64,000 nucleotides of DNA from Candidatus Pseudobacter hemicellulosilyticus (GCA_029202545.1 CP119311.1:1922001-1986000); one strand, 5' to 3'; positions 7,722-17,108 are shown, counted from the stretch's first letter. Made by a program: numbers and translations. The notes: generated by a model not told the origin, from the letters alone.

Positions 7722-9539
7722 ATGGCAGATAAAGGGAAGGAGAAGAAAATATTCGAGTTCAGTTTGCTCAGGCGGGTGTTCCAGTTTGCAGCGCCTTACC
7801 GCAGGAAATTCTATATTTCACTGGCGCTGGCTATCCTGTTGGCGCTCCTTTCACCCATCCGCCCCTGGCTCATCCAGTTGACCATTAATGATTGGGTAGC
7901 AGACGGTGCTGCCGCCACCGATCTGGTTGAAAAGATCCGGCTGGTGGATATTGTGATCTGGGTGACCGTGATCCAGATAGTCCTGCTGCTGGTGGAATCA
8001 GCCTTCCGTTTTTATTTTTCTTTTCTCACCGCCTGGCTGGGTCAGACCGTAGTGAAAGACCTGCGGGTGAAAGTCTATAAAAAAGTACTGGGGTTGAACC
8101 TGTCCCAGTTTGACAAAACCCCTATCGGCACCCTTACCACCCGTACCATCAATGATATTGAAGCCATCAATGATATTTTTGCCGATGGCCTGATCCCCAT
8201 CATCGCTGACCTGCTCTCCATCATTGCGGTGCTGGTCTTCATGCTGGCGTCCGACTGGCAGCTGACCCTGGTGGCCCTGGCGCCTTTCCCCGTGCTGATT
8301 GTAGCCACCTGGTTCTTCAAGGAAAGCGTCAACAAATCCTTTATCCGCGTGCGCAATGCGGTGGCTGCGCTGAATGCTTTTGTGCAGGAACATATCACCG
8401 GCATGTTTGTGGTGCAGGCCTTTGCTTCCGATCAGCGGGAGTTTGACAAATTCAAAAAGATCAACCGAGAACACCGCAATTCCAATATCAAGGCCATTTT
8501 TGCCTATTCCGTTTTCTTCCCCGTAGTGGAAATTGTGCTGGCCGTAGGCACCAGCCTGCTGGTCTGGTGGGCCGCCACCCATGCCCTGCAGCTGGAGGGC
8601 AAGCCGGCCGAAGACCTGATTGGCAAAATGATCTCCTTCTATCTCTGCCTGAACCTGCTGTTCCGCCCGCTGCGGGTGATAGCTGATAAATTCAACGTGC
8701 TGCAGATGGGCATGATTGCCAGTGAACGCGTGTTCAAAGTGCTGGACAATGATGACTATGTAAAGAAGGACGGGCAGTACGCACCCACACAGCTTAAAGG
8801 CAAGCTGGAATTCGATAATGTGTCCTTTGCCTATGTGGATGATCGCTATGTGCTGAAAAATGTCTCTTTCAAAGCGGAGCCCGGGGAAACGGTGGCTATT
8901 GTAGGCCATACGGGCAGCGGAAAAACAACCATTATCAGCCTGCTCAACAGGCTATACCATATACAGAAAGGCGCTATCAGGATTGACGATGTCAATATCG
9001 AGGACTACCAGCTGGATGCCTTGCGCGGGAAGGTTGGCGTGGTATTGCAGGATGTGTTCCTGTTCTCCGGCTCGGTGCTGGAAAATATCACCCTGCGGAA
9101 CCCGGCTATCAGCCGCGATGAGGTGATTGCCGCCGCCAAGTTGATAGACCTGCACGATTTCATCATGCAGCTTCCCGGGGGATATGATTACAATGTCATG
9201 GAAAGGGGAAGCAGTCTTTCCCTGGGCCAGCGGCAGCTCCTGTCCTTCATCCGGGCCCTCCTGTACAACCCGGGCATCCTGATCCTGGACGAAGCCACTT
9301 CTTCTGTTGATACCGAAAGCGAGCAGCTGATCCAGAAAGCCATCGACAAACTGATTGCCGGCCGGACATCCATTGTAATAGCCCACCGCCTCTCCACTAT
9401 CCGGAAAGCCAGCCGGATCATTGTGCTGGACAAAGGAGAAGTGAAGGAGATCGGCAACCATGAAGAGCTGATGGAGCGCCAGGGCTATTACTATAAGCTG
9501 CACCAGATGCAGTTTGAGAAGCAGGTGGTCAATGGCTGA
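7722..9539 (+). CDS. ABC exporter, fused permease and ATPase (MsbA-like)
   Basis: This 605-residue half-transporter acts as a homo- or heterodimer in the inner membrane. The N-terminal half (about residues 20-320) holds six membrane helices of the exporter type-1 fold. The C-terminal ATPase contains Walker A (GHTGSGKTT), the Q loop (VVLQDVFLF), the signature LSLGQRQ in place of LSGGQ, Walker B (ILILDEATSSVD) and the H loop (IAHRLST), all complete. Family members export lipids, lipid A precursors, drugs or peptides, and the substrate here is unknown. The start is ATG at 7722, just after a strong -7 box. It ends 9 bases from the convergent PorP/SprF gene with no obvious terminator between. Confidence 0.88.
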   Translation: MADKGKEKKIFEFSLLRRVFQFAAPYRRKFYISLALAILLALLSPIRPWLIQLTINDWVADGAAATDLVEKIRLVDIVIWVTVIQIVLLLVESAFRFYFSFLTAWLGQTVVKDLRVKVYKKVLGLNLSQFDKTPIGTLTTRTINDIEAINDIFADGLIPIIADLLSIIAVLVFMLASDWQLTLVALAPFPVLIVATWFFKESVNKSFIRVRNAVAALNAFVQEHITGMFVVQAFASDQREFDKFKKINREHRNSNIKAIFAYSVFFPVVEIVLAVGTSLLVWWAATHALQLEGKPAEDLIGKMISFYLCLNLLFRPLRVIADKFNVLQMGMIASERVFKVLDNDDYVKKDGQYAPTQLKGKLEFDNVSFAYVDDRYVLKNVSFKAEPGETVAIVGHTGSGKTTIISLLNRLYHIQKGAIRIDDVNIEDYQLDALRGKVGVVLQDVFLFSGSVLENITLRNPAISRDEVIAAAKLIDLHDFIMQLPGGYDYNVMERGSSLSLGQRQLLSFIRALLYNPGILILDEATSSVDTESEQLIQKAIDKLIAGRTSIVIAHRLSTIRKASRIIVLDKGEVKEIGNHEELMERQGYYYKLHQMQFEKQVVNG

Positions 9540-9548
9540 TTAACTTCA

Positions 9549-10592
9549 CTACCAGATATTCCGCGGACAGGCATCGCTGTACTTATTGCCAAGGATGAAC
9601 CCGAGCAGTAATTCGTGCGATCCGGTGCTGTAGTTGTTGAGTGACGACGTAGTGCGATCGTACGAATAACCGATGTGCAGCGCGTTGCCCGCTTTCAACC
9701 CAAACATGGCCGCATACCCATCCTTATACCGGGCGCTGGTCCCCAGCCAGAGTACATCGCGGTACTGCAGTTTGATATTCAGCTCGGGCTGTACTGGTAG
9801 TGGTGATACATATTTAAGCATTAAAGAAGGGATCAGGTTGAAGTCTTCATCCAGCAAAAATCGGTACCCGGCAGTAGCAAAAAAATGGGGCACTGTCTGA
9901 CCGGTAGTACTGATGGTATTGTCAGTGTAGCTCAGCCTGGCAGGCGCCAGCTGCTGGGCCGACAGGCCGATAAAATAATCCGCCGCATAGAGATAAAGTC
10001 CTGCAGAAAAGTTAGCAGTCATTTTATTGAGTACGCCCGATGAATAGACGATCGGGTCAACTGTAGTGGTGCCAAAATTCAGCTTTGCGCTGTTAAGGCT
10101 GAACCTGCTGAAACCCGCGCCGAAACCGGCGGACAGACTGGTGCGCGGGGAAATGCCGATATGATAGGCATAGGTCAGTAAAGCGTTGAAGTGACTGAGC
10201 GCCCCTGTTACATCATTCACTACCTGTGCCCCGATGCCATGGTGCGGTACGGCGGCGGTATAGGATTCCCAGTAGCGCTGGCCGCGGGGATTTTGCCCGG
10301 GTACATCAAAAGAAGTGGCGGTGGTCCGGTAATCTGCTTTACCCAGTGGGGCGTGAACTGTGAAATAGGTAGTGACCGGTGAACCCTGCAGGCCGGACCA
10401 CTGGTGGCGGTGACTGAGCTTAATATCTGTATAATTCTCTATCCCGGTCAGTGCAGGATTGAGGATATACTGGTTCAGAATATATTGGGTATAGTGGGGT
10501 TGCTGCTGTGCATGGACCGTCCGGTGAAAGAGAGGGCCTAACAGGAGCAGGAGACCGATGGCCGGTTGGATATGCCTTGTTTGTATAGTCAT
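9549..10592 (-). CDS. PorP/SprF-family type IX secretion membrane protein
   Basis: This 347-residue outer-membrane protein has a signal peptide (residues 1-28, ending VHAQ) followed by the family hallmark QQPHYTQYILNQYILNPALTG. Alternating aromatic and polar strands suggest a 12-14-stranded beta barrel. PorP/SprF proteins anchor or help export adhesin-like partners that carry a gliding-type C-terminal domain. The gene immediately upstream (12 bases, same strand) encodes such a partner, and this adjacent pairing is the standard arrangement in Bacteroidota. The two are almost certainly cotranscribed and act together at the cell surface. Confidence 0.88.
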   Translation of the reverse strand: MTIQTRHIQPAIGLLLLLGPLFHRTVHAQQQPHYTQYILNQYILNPALTGIENYTDIKLSHRHQWSGLQGSPVTTYFTVHAPLGKADYRTTATSFDVPGQNPRGQRYWESYTAAVPHHGIGAQVVNDVTGALSHFNALLTYAYHIGISPRTSLSAGFGAGFSRFSLNSAKLNFGTTTVDPIVYSSGVLNKMTANFSAGLYLYAADYFIGLSAQQLAPARLSYTDNTISTTGQTVPHFFATAGYRFLLDEDFNLIPSLMLKYVSPLPVQPELNIKLQYRDVLWLGTSARYKDGYAAMFGLKAGNALHIGYSYDRTTSSLNNYSTGSHELLLGFILGNKYSDACPRNIW

Positions 10593-10604
10593 GTCAGGGA
10601 TTGA

Positions 10605-12536
10605 TCATCGTAATACCATTACCCAGCCCGAGAAATTGGGGATGCCGCTTTTCAGGTCTATGATATAATAGTAAGTGCCCACTGGAACGGGCTGCCCGTT
10701 ATACCGTCCATCCCATTCGCGGGCATTGCCGGTGGTCCTGAATACCAGCTGACCATTCCGGTTAAAGACCGAGAGCACAGACTGCGGGTAACTGCTGAGC
10801 TGGTCCACCCGCCAGGTATCATGAATGCCGTCATTGTTGGGGGAAAAGACGTTGGGGATGCTGAGCTTTTTGTATACCCGCACAAATACTTTGTCGGATG
10901 ACGCTGTGCAGCCATGTTCAGAACTCACCAGCAGGGTATAGCTGCTATCCTGGGTGGGACTTACCAGTGGCTGGAGGGTGCCGGCATCGTTGATGGCGTA
11001 CAAGGGCGACCAGGAAAAATAGATATCAGTTCCACCGGCGCTGCCGCTCAGGCGGACGGAATTGCCTTCATGGATAGCCTGGTCCGGCCCGGCATTGGCT
11101 ACGGGTTTTTTCCAGACAAATACATTCACGGTATCATAACCACGGCATTGGCCGTTGAATACGGTGAGCACATAGGCCGTGCTGTCAGTGGGAGCGGCCT
11201 GGGTGCTGGCTGTGCCGGGGCTGCTGAGGCCGGTCACTGGCAACCAGGAGAACGTAGAAGTGCCGGTGCCACCGCCTCCCTGTAATAAGGCAGCTGCGCC
11301 CTCGCAAATAGCCACATCGCTGCCTGCAATGGCAGTGGGCACCGGGTTCACTTCTATCGCCGTCGACCCTGTGCTGGTACACCCGTACTGGCTGGTAGTA
11401 ATGACGGTGTAAGTACCATTGACCACGGTGGAAACGGCGGTGATCACAGGGTTTTGTTCATTGCTGCTAAAACTGTTGGGGCCGGTCCACTGGTAGCTGA
11501 CGGCGCCTGTATTGGCACTTAGTTGTATGGTTTCCCCTACACAGGCGGGGTTATTGCTGGACGCGCCCGGCACAGTATTGCCATGCACTATAATAGTGAG
11601 CGGGGTGGAAGCAATGCGGCAGTTGACCGAGCCGATATTGCCTGCCTGGGCTACCGCCAGCCGGTACAGGTAGGTGCCTGCCGCGGGGGTGGAGGGGGTA
11701 GTATAGCTGAGGGATATGGCCCCGGAAATATCATTCCAGGTAGCGCCATTGTCCTTGCTGACCTGCCATTGGTAGGCCGGGCTGGCATAGCCATTGGAGA
11801 GGCTGCCGGTCAGCTGGAAAACGGCTGCGTCTCCCGCACAAATATTTTGTGTGCCGGAACCGTTGCTGAAACTGGTGGTGACGGTAGGCCCACAGGGGCG
11901 GAACTGGATATCATCCAGGGCCAGGTCGTTCCCGGGAATGGCGCTGGGAGCCGAGTTTAGTACGGTGACCACCACTTCCGTTTCGGAGGAAGTGGTAAAA
12001 TAAAACCCGAACTGCTTCCAGGCCGGGCTGGCTGTTACGGGGATCTCACCGGTGGTATAGGAGCCCAGGACGGTCCCGCCGGCATTGCTGACCCGGAAGG
12101 TCACATTGGGGTTGGGCGTTACCTGCGCCATGACATTCATGATCCAGGCGGAAAATTCGTAGGTGGTACCTGCGCAGAGGCCTGAGACCTTTTTAGTATA
12201 AAACACCCCTTCTGAGGCCAGTATCTCACAGTTGACCACCATCATATAGCCATTGTTGTTGCCTGTATGGTCAGTGCTGGTATGCCAAACGGTACCTTTG
12301 AGCCCTGAAGTACTATTAGCGATGGTATAGGAAGCTTCGCCCAGCTGTCCTGAACCGGAATAGGTATAGGCGGTGACATCCGATCCCAGGGCGGGGCCCC
12401 TGCCGCTTCCCGAGCCAAAATCAATGTTGATAATGGGGTCGCCCAGGCTGCCGGTGCATAGCTGCGCCTGCCCCGAAAAACCGGCGGCCATCAGTAACAG
12501 AAACAGAAGGTATGGTAAGTGTCTGCTGTGTGTCAT
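10605..12536 (-). CDS. Surface protein with gliding-motility-type C-terminal domain
   Basis: This 643-residue type IX secretion substrate has a signal peptide (residues 1-25, ending GQAQ). An N-terminal region of about 180 residues (IINIDFGSGSGRGP, then a strand-rich jelly-roll-like stretch with NNNGYMMVVNC) may bind carbohydrate. Several Ig/PKD-like repeats rich in Ser, Thr and Gly follow. The C-terminal sorting domain begins IPNVFSPNNDGIHDTWRV, continues with VFNRNGQLVF and ends near NFSGWVMVLR, the classic CHU_C/gliding-associated pattern (type B). The ATG at 12536 is used because it directly precedes the signal peptide. It is the first gene of an operon with the PorP/SprF protein, its likely outer-membrane partner. 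Confidence 0.85.
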   Translation of the reverse strand: MTHSRHLPYLLFLLLMAAGFSGQAQLCTGSLGDPIINIDFGSGSGRGPALGSDVTAYTYSGSGQLGEASYTIANSTSGLKGTVWHTSTDHTGNNNGYMMVVNCEILASEGVFYTKKVSGLCAGTTYEFSAWIMNVMAQVTPNPNVTFRVSNAGGTVLGSYTTGEIPVTASPAWKQFGFYFTTSSETEVVVTVLNSAPSAIPGNDLALDDIQFRPCGPTVTTSFSNGSGTQNICAGDAAVFQLTGSLSNGYASPAYQWQVSKDNGATWNDISGAISLSYTTPSTPAAGTYLYRLAVAQAGNIGSVNCRIASTPLTIIVHGNTVPGASSNNPACVGETIQLSANTGAVSYQWTGPNSFSSNEQNPVITAVSTVVNGTYTVITTSQYGCTSTGSTAIEVNPVPTAIAGSDVAICEGAAALLQGGGGTGTSTFSWLPVTGLSSPGTASTQAAPTDSTAYVLTVFNGQCRGYDTVNVFVWKKPVANAGPDQAIHEGNSVRLSGSAGGTDIYFSWSPLYAINDAGTLQPLVSPTQDSSYTLLVSSEHGCTASSDKVFVRVYKKLSIPNVFSPNNDGIHDTWRVDQLSSYPQSVLSVFNRNGQLVFRTTGNAREWDGRYNGQPVPVGTYYYIIDLKSGIPNFSGWVMVLR

Positions 12537-12718
12537 ACTCCTTACCAACATACCTACAAAAACCGCTAAGCGTTGGTTAAATTACTGTGTATCTGCGGGT
12601 TAATCGACAGACGCCTGATTTTTCCTGACCAAGGACCCTTTTCCCTGGCGGCTCCCGGATTTTACCAGGATCAGTCAAAATACTTTTGAACTCAGCACTT
12701 TTTTGAGCCCCGCCACCG

Positions 12719-12726
12719 TATCTTTG
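12719..12726 (+). promoter_or_regulatory. -7 promoter box of the atp operon
   Basis: TATCTTTG matches TAnnTTTG, 20 bases before the atpB ATG at 12747. TTG trinucleotides lie upstream at 12703 and 12686, neither at the textbook spacing. Confidence 0.55.
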
Positions 12727-12746
12727 CGCCAAATTTAAAGAAAGGT

Positions 12747-13925
12747 ATGACGGTTAGAAGACTCAAATCCTTACCAGTAGCGGTTTTCAGCGTACTTGTA
12801 TTGTTGTTTTCCAATGCTTCCTTTGCCCAGGATGAACACCAGGGCGATCATCATGAAGCCGCCGCTCCGGAGGAGAAAAAAGGATTTGATGCCACCAAGA
12901 TCATTTTTGGCCACATATTGGACGCCCACGAGTTCCATTTCCTGGATATTGTAGGCGAGGACGGCCATGCGCATCCGGTATCTGTTCCCCTGCCTGTTAT
13001 CCTGTATTCCGCCGAGCGCGGTTTTGATGTGTTCCTTTCTTCAAAGCTGGAACACGGGCATGCCATTTATAATGGCTACAAGCTGGAAGGCGGCAAGATC
13101 ATAGCCGTTAATGAGGCTGGTATCAAAGATGAGTCCATCAAACTGCTGGACCTGTCCATGACCCGCAACGTGGTGCAGATGCTCCTGGCGCTGACCATCC
13201 TCTTCTTCATCATGACGAGCATTGCCAAAAAATACAAGAAAGGCATTGGCGTTACCAAGGCGCCCACAGGTCTTCAGAATGCCATTGAGCCTGTTATTAC
13301 CTTTGTACGGGACGATGTGGCCAAGGCCAACCTGGGCAGCAAGTATGAAAAATACCTGCCTTACCTGCTCACTGTATTCTTCTTCATCCTCATCAACAAT
13401 ATTTTCGGCCTGATCCCCGGATCGGCTAACGTAACCGGTAATATTGCAGTCACGGCTGTGCTGGGTGTGATCTCCTTCCTGGTGATCAATATCAGCGGTA
13501 ACAAACATTACTGGGCGCATATTTTCAATCCGCCCGGCGTTCCCGGTTTTGTAAAGCCGATCCTGATCGTGGTAGAGTTCCTGGGTATTTTCATTAAGCC
13601 CTTTGCCCTCATCATCAGGTTGTTCGCCAACATGGTGGCTGGTCACATCATCATTATCTGTCTGGTATCGCTGATCTTCATCTTTGGTCAGCTGAGCCCG
13701 GCTATTGGCTGGGGTGCTTCCCCGGTATCTATCGGTTTCACGGTGTTCATTTACCTGATCGAGGTACTGGTAGCCTTCCTGCAGGCCTATATCTTCACCA
13801 ACCTGACCGCGGTATTCCTCGGTATGGCCATTGAAGATCCGCATCATCATGATGCGCATGCCCATGATACCAATGGTCATAAAGCCGAAGGCGCTGACAA
13901 ATATGATGACGCCGTAATGGTATAG
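12747..13925 (+). CDS. atpB: ATP synthase F0 subunit a
   Basis: This 392-residue inner-membrane subunit forms the proton half-channels beside the c-ring. The N-terminus carries a signal-peptide-like segment (to about residue 27, ending FAQ) and a His-rich soluble region of about 110 residues. Both are common in Bacteroidota AtpB and absent from the 270-residue E. coli protein. The conserved core has five membrane helices. The essential arginine lies in the segment FALIIRLFANMVAGH. The C-terminus ends in a His-rich tail (HHHDAHAHD). It is the first gene of atpBEFHA and starts at an ATG 20 bases after a promoter box. Confidence 0.95.
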   Translation: MTVRRLKSLPVAVFSVLVLLFSNASFAQDEHQGDHHEAAAPEEKKGFDATKIIFGHILDAHEFHFLDIVGEDGHAHPVSVPLPVILYSAERGFDVFLSSKLEHGHAIYNGYKLEGGKIIAVNEAGIKDESIKLLDLSMTRNVVQMLLALTILFFIMTSIAKKYKKGIGVTKAPTGLQNAIEPVITFVRDDVAKANLGSKYEKYLPYLLTVFFFILINNIFGLIPGSANVTGNIAVTAVLGVISFLVINISGNKHYWAHIFNPPGVPGFVKPILIVVEFLGIFIKPFALIIRLFANMVAGHIIIICLVSLIFIFGQLSPAIGWGASPVSIGFTVFIYLIEVLVAFLQAYIFTNLTAVFLGMAIEDPHHHDAHAHDTNGHKAEGADKYDDAVMV

Positions 13926-13965
13926 TTAAAAGCGTCTTTTTTAAACCAACAATAAAAAAACAGTT

Positions 13966-14211
13966 ATGGATTTACTGAATGTAGTTATGCTGGATTCACT
14001 GGCTAATGCTGGTGGTGCTCTCGGTGCAGGTCTGGCTGCCATTGGTGCCGGTATCGGCATTGGTCAGATCGGTAAAAGCGCTGTTGAGTCTATCGCTCGT
14101 CAGCCTGAAGCAGTGAACGACATCCGTTCCAACATGATCCTGACTGCGGCCCTGATTGAAGGTGCTGCCCTGTTCGGAATCATTGTAGGCTTCCTCGCCA
14201 TGGTACTCTAA
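13966..14211 (+). CDS. atpE: ATP synthase F0 subunit c
   Basis: This 81-residue proteolipid forms the rotating c-ring. Two membrane hairpin helices are visible: the first is glycine-rich (GAGLAAIGAGIGIGQIG), then comes the polar loop ARQPEA, and the second contains the proton-binding carboxylate in LTAALIEGAALFGI. The ion site carries Glu, and the residues look proton-specific rather than sodium-type, though this cannot be settled by eye. It lies 40 bases downstream of atpB. The 3' side is followed by a perfect 10-bp hairpin before atpF, which may protect this mRNA segment and help supply the extra c copies. Confidence 0.96.
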   Translation: MDLLNVVMLDSLANAGGALGAGLAAIGAGIGIGQIGKSAVESIARQPEAVNDIRSNMILTAALIEGAALFGIIVGFLAMVL

Positions 14212-14235
14212 TTACCGGCAAGGACCAAAACGAAT

Positions 14236-14270
14236 TACTGCATCCAAAGCACAGGGCGGAGGATGCAGTA
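14236..14270 (+). other. Intercistronic hairpin between atpE and atpF
   Basis: TACTGCATCC at 14236-14245 pairs perfectly with GGATGCAGTA at 14261-14270 around a 15-nt loop. No long T-run follows, so it does not look like a full terminator. Its position after atpE suggests an mRNA stability or processing element that adjusts c-subunit output. Confidence 0.55.
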
Positions 14271-14316
14271 TTCTTCTCTACGATTTCTCTTTTAAAAGCG
14301 ATATAAATACAAATTC

Positions 14317-14811
14317 ATGGATTTACTTATTCCCGACTTTGGATTACTGATCTGGACCACTTTAGCTTTCCTGATCCTGTTGTACCTGCTGGGCAAATTT
14401 GCCTGGAAGCCCCTGCTGAAGTCGCTGAAAGAAAGAGAGACCGGCATTGCCGACTCCCTGGCTACTGCTGAAAGGGTGAAAGCTGAGATGGCCCAGCTGA
14501 AAAGCGAGAATGAGGCCCTGCTGGCAAAAGCCCGCGAGGAAAGAGCACAGCTGCTGAAAGAAGCCCGTGATACCAAGGACAGGATCATCAACGAAGCCAA
14601 AGAACAGGCCAAGGTTGAAGCCAATAAAATTGTTATTGAGGCCCAGGCTGCTATCAACCAGCAGAAAATGGCTGCCCTCACGGATGTGAAGAACCAGGTA
14701 GGCAAGCTGGTGATTGAAGTTGCTGAAAAAGTACTGCGCCGCGAGCTGTCCGGTAAAGCAGAACAGGAAAACTATATTAAGGAACTGGCCAACGACGTGA
14801 AACTGAACTAA
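14317..14811 (+). CDS. atpF: ATP synthase F0 subunit b
   Basis: This 164-residue peripheral-stalk subunit has one N-terminal membrane helix (about residues 8-27, LLIWTTLAFLILLYLLG). A long charged coiled coil follows (residues 35-150, rich in Ala, Glu, Lys and Gln), the usual dimerising stator architecture. The length matches the family norm of about 160. It follows atpE by 105 bases, a gap that contains a hairpin, and precedes atpH by 10 bases. It links the membrane sector to the F1 head through delta. Confidence 0.94.
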   Translation: MDLLIPDFGLLIWTTLAFLILLYLLGKFAWKPLLKSLKERETGIADSLATAERVKAEMAQLKSENEALLAKAREERAQLLKEARDTKDRIINEAKEQAKVEANKIVIEAQAAINQQKMAALTDVKNQVGKLVIEVAEKVLRRELSGKAEQENYIKELANDVKLN

Positions 14812-14821
14812 TTTATCAAAT

Positions 14822-15385
14822 ATGCCCAATCCCCGTTTAGCAGGAAGATATGCCAAAAGCCTCGTAGACCTGGCCCTGGAAAGAGGTCAGCTGGAGGAGG
14901 TATACAGTGATATGCTGTGGCTGCAGCAAGCCTGCAACACAAGCCGCGATTTCCTGAGCCTGCTCCGCAGTCCGGTGATCAAGGCTGATAAGAAGCTCGC
15001 GATCGTAGAAGGCATTGCAGCCGGTCGCCTGACCGAACTGACTGCCGGGTTCCTCCGCCTTACCATCAATAAAGGCCGTGAGTCCAACCTGCCGGAGATC
15101 ATTGCAGCCTTCGTTCAACAGTATAAGGACCATAAAGGCATCCATACTGTAAAGCTCACTACCGCTGTAGCGGCGAGTGACGCCCTGAAGGAGCAGATCA
15201 TCAGCGTGGTACAGGAGCAGACCGCCCTCAGGAATATTGAGCTGGAAGCTGAAGTGGACGAAACCATTATTGGCGGTTTCAAGCTGGAGATCGGCGATAG
15301 CCTGATTGACGCCAGCGTTCTGTATGACCTGAACAAGATCAGGACCCAGTTCCTGAAGAATGATTTTGTATTTAATATCAGATAG
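14822..15385 (+). CDS. atpH: ATP synthase F1 subunit delta
   Basis: This 187-residue soluble protein connects the b-subunit stalk to the top of F1. The N-terminal helical domain opens with RLAGRYAKSLVDLA, the conserved delta/OSCP start. The C-terminal part contains the family pattern VDETIIGGFKLEIGDSLIDAS. Length and order are normal. It begins 10 bases after atpF and precedes atpA by 65 bases. Confidence 0.94.
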   Translation: MPNPRLAGRYAKSLVDLALERGQLEEVYSDMLWLQQACNTSRDFLSLLRSPVIKADKKLAIVEGIAAGRLTELTAGFLRLTINKGRESNLPEIIAAFVQQYKDHKGIHTVKLTTAVAASDALKEQIISVVQEQTALRNIELEAEVDETIIGGFKLEIGDSLIDASVLYDLNKIRTQFLKNDFVFNIR

Positions 15386-15450
15386 AGACGGTGGGCGTTA
15401 ACCCCTCATTGTCCGGAAATATAAAAACAACAACGATAAACAGTTAAAAT

Positions 15451-17028
15451 ATGGTAGAAATTAAGCCCGATGAGATTTCAGCGATATTGCGCCAGCAATT
15501 GAGCAATTTCAATGCAGCCGCTGACCTGGAAGAAGTCGGCACTGTATTGCAGGTGGGTGATGGTATCGCCCGTGTGTACGGTTTAAGCAACGTTCGCTCC
15601 GGTGAGCTGGTTGAGTTTGAGAATGGTGTACGCGCCATTGCCCTCAACCTGGAAGAGGACAACGTTGGTGTGGTATTGATGGGTGAGAGCGGAGATATCA
15701 AGGAAGGCGCCAAAGTACGCCGTACCGGAAAGATCGCTTCTATCAACGTTGGTGAAGGTATGCTGGGCCGCGTGGTGAACACCCTGGGTGAAGCCATAGA
15801 CGGTAAAGGTCCCATTACCGGCGAACGCTACGAGATGCCCCTGGAGCGTAAAGCCCCCGGTGTTATCTTCCGTGAGCCCGTTAAGGAGCCCCTGCAAACA
15901 GGTCTGAAAGCCATTGACGCCATGATCCCCATCGGCCGTGGCCAGCGGGAGCTGATCATCGGTGACCGCCAGACCGGTAAAACAGCTATCGCCATTGACA
16001 CCATCATCAACCAGAAAGAATTCTACCAGGCTGGTAAACCCGTATTCTGTATCTATGTAGCCATCGGCCAGAAAGCATCCACCATTGCCGGTGTGATGAA
16101 AACCCTGGAAGATGCCGGTGCTATGCCCTATACCACCATCGTGGCCGCCTCTGCTTCGGACCCCGCTCCGCTGCAGTTCTACGCTCCCTTTGCCGGCGCT
16201 GCCATCGGTGAATTCTTCCGCGATACCGGACGTCCTGCCCTGATCATCTATGATGATCTTTCCAAACAGGCCGTAGCTTATCGTGAAGTGTCCCTGTTGC
16301 TCCGTCGCCCGCCCGGCCGCGAAGCTTATCCTGGTGACGTATTCTATCTGCACAGCCGCCTGCTGGAACGCGCTGCCAAAGTGATCAGTGATGACAACGT
16401 TGCCAAGAATATGAATGACTGTCCCGATTCCATCAAACACCTGGTAAAAGGTGGTGGTTCCCTGACAGCTCTTCCTATCATCGAAACACAGGCCAGTGAC
16501 GTGTCTGCTTATATCCCCACTAACGTGATCTCCATCACTGACGGACAGATCTTCCTGGAAGGTAACCTGTTCAACAGTGGTGTACGTCCCGCCATCAACG
16601 TAGGTATCTCTGTAAGCCGCGTAGGTGGTAACGCCCAGATCAAATCCATGAAGAAAGTAGCCGGTACCCTGAAACTGGACCAGGCCCTCTATCGGGAGAT
16701 GGAAGCCTTCTCCAAATTCGGTGGCGACCTGGATGCCGCCACTAAGCTGGTTCTTGACAAAGGCGCCCGTAACGTGGAGATCCTGAAACAAGCTCAATAC
16801 TCTCCTTTTGCTGTAGAAAAGCAAGTAGCCATCATCTACCTGGGTACCCAGGGGCTGCTGCGTGATGTATCTGTAAAGAAAGTAAAAGAGTTTGAAGAAG
16901 CTTTCCTGATGGAAATGGAGACTAAACTCCCCAATGTACTGACTGAGTTCAAAAAAGGCAACCTGCCTGAAGACGGTCTGAAAAAAATGGTGGAACTGGC
17001 CAACGGCCTTATCCCCCAGTACAAATAG
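15451..17028 (+). CDS. atpA: ATP synthase F1 subunit alpha
   Basis: This 525-residue subunit forms the non-catalytic nucleotide sites of the F1 hexamer. Walker A is GDRQTGKT, the following segment is AIDTIINQK, and the ATP synthase alpha/beta signature appears as PAINVGISVSRVGG. The N-terminal region (MVEIKPDEISAILRQQL) contacts delta. It is the last atp gene here. A strong terminator 53 bases downstream closes the operon, with no atpG following, so the gamma, beta and epsilon subunits must be encoded elsewhere. Confidence 0.97.
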   Translation: MVEIKPDEISAILRQQLSNFNAAADLEEVGTVLQVGDGIARVYGLSNVRSGELVEFENGVRAIALNLEEDNVGVVLMGESGDIKEGAKVRRTGKIASINVGEGMLGRVVNTLGEAIDGKGPITGERYEMPLERKAPGVIFREPVKEPLQTGLKAIDAMIPIGRGQRELIIGDRQTGKTAIAIDTIINQKEFYQAGKPVFCIYVAIGQKASTIAGVMKTLEDAGAMPYTTIVAASASDPAPLQFYAPFAGAAIGEFFRDTGRPALIIYDDLSKQAVAYREVSLLLRRPPGREAYPGDVFYLHSRLLERAAKVISDDNVAKNMNDCPDSIKHLVKGGGSLTALPIIETQASDVSAYIPTNVISITDGQIFLEGNLFNSGVRPAINVGISVSRVGGNAQIKSMKKVAGTLKLDQALYREMEAFSKFGGDLDAATKLVLDKGARNVEILKQAQYSPFAVEKQVAIIYLGTQGLLRDVSVKKVKEFEEAFLMEMETKLPNVLTEFKKGNLPEDGLKKMVELANGLIPQYK

Positions 17029-17080
17029 GCTGAAGGATCTACTACAGCGAAAGCGTAGCAGATACTACAAAACTGATCAA

Positions 17081-17108
17081 TCCTCCCGCAAGCGGGAGGA
17101 TTTTTTTT
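17081..17108 (+). terminator. Intrinsic terminator of atpBEFHA
   Basis: TCCTCCCGC at 17081-17089 pairs perfectly with GCGGGAGGA at 17092-17100, followed by eight Ts. This is a strong rho-independent terminator. The rest of 17109-17383 holds no gene that I can see. Confidence 0.9.
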
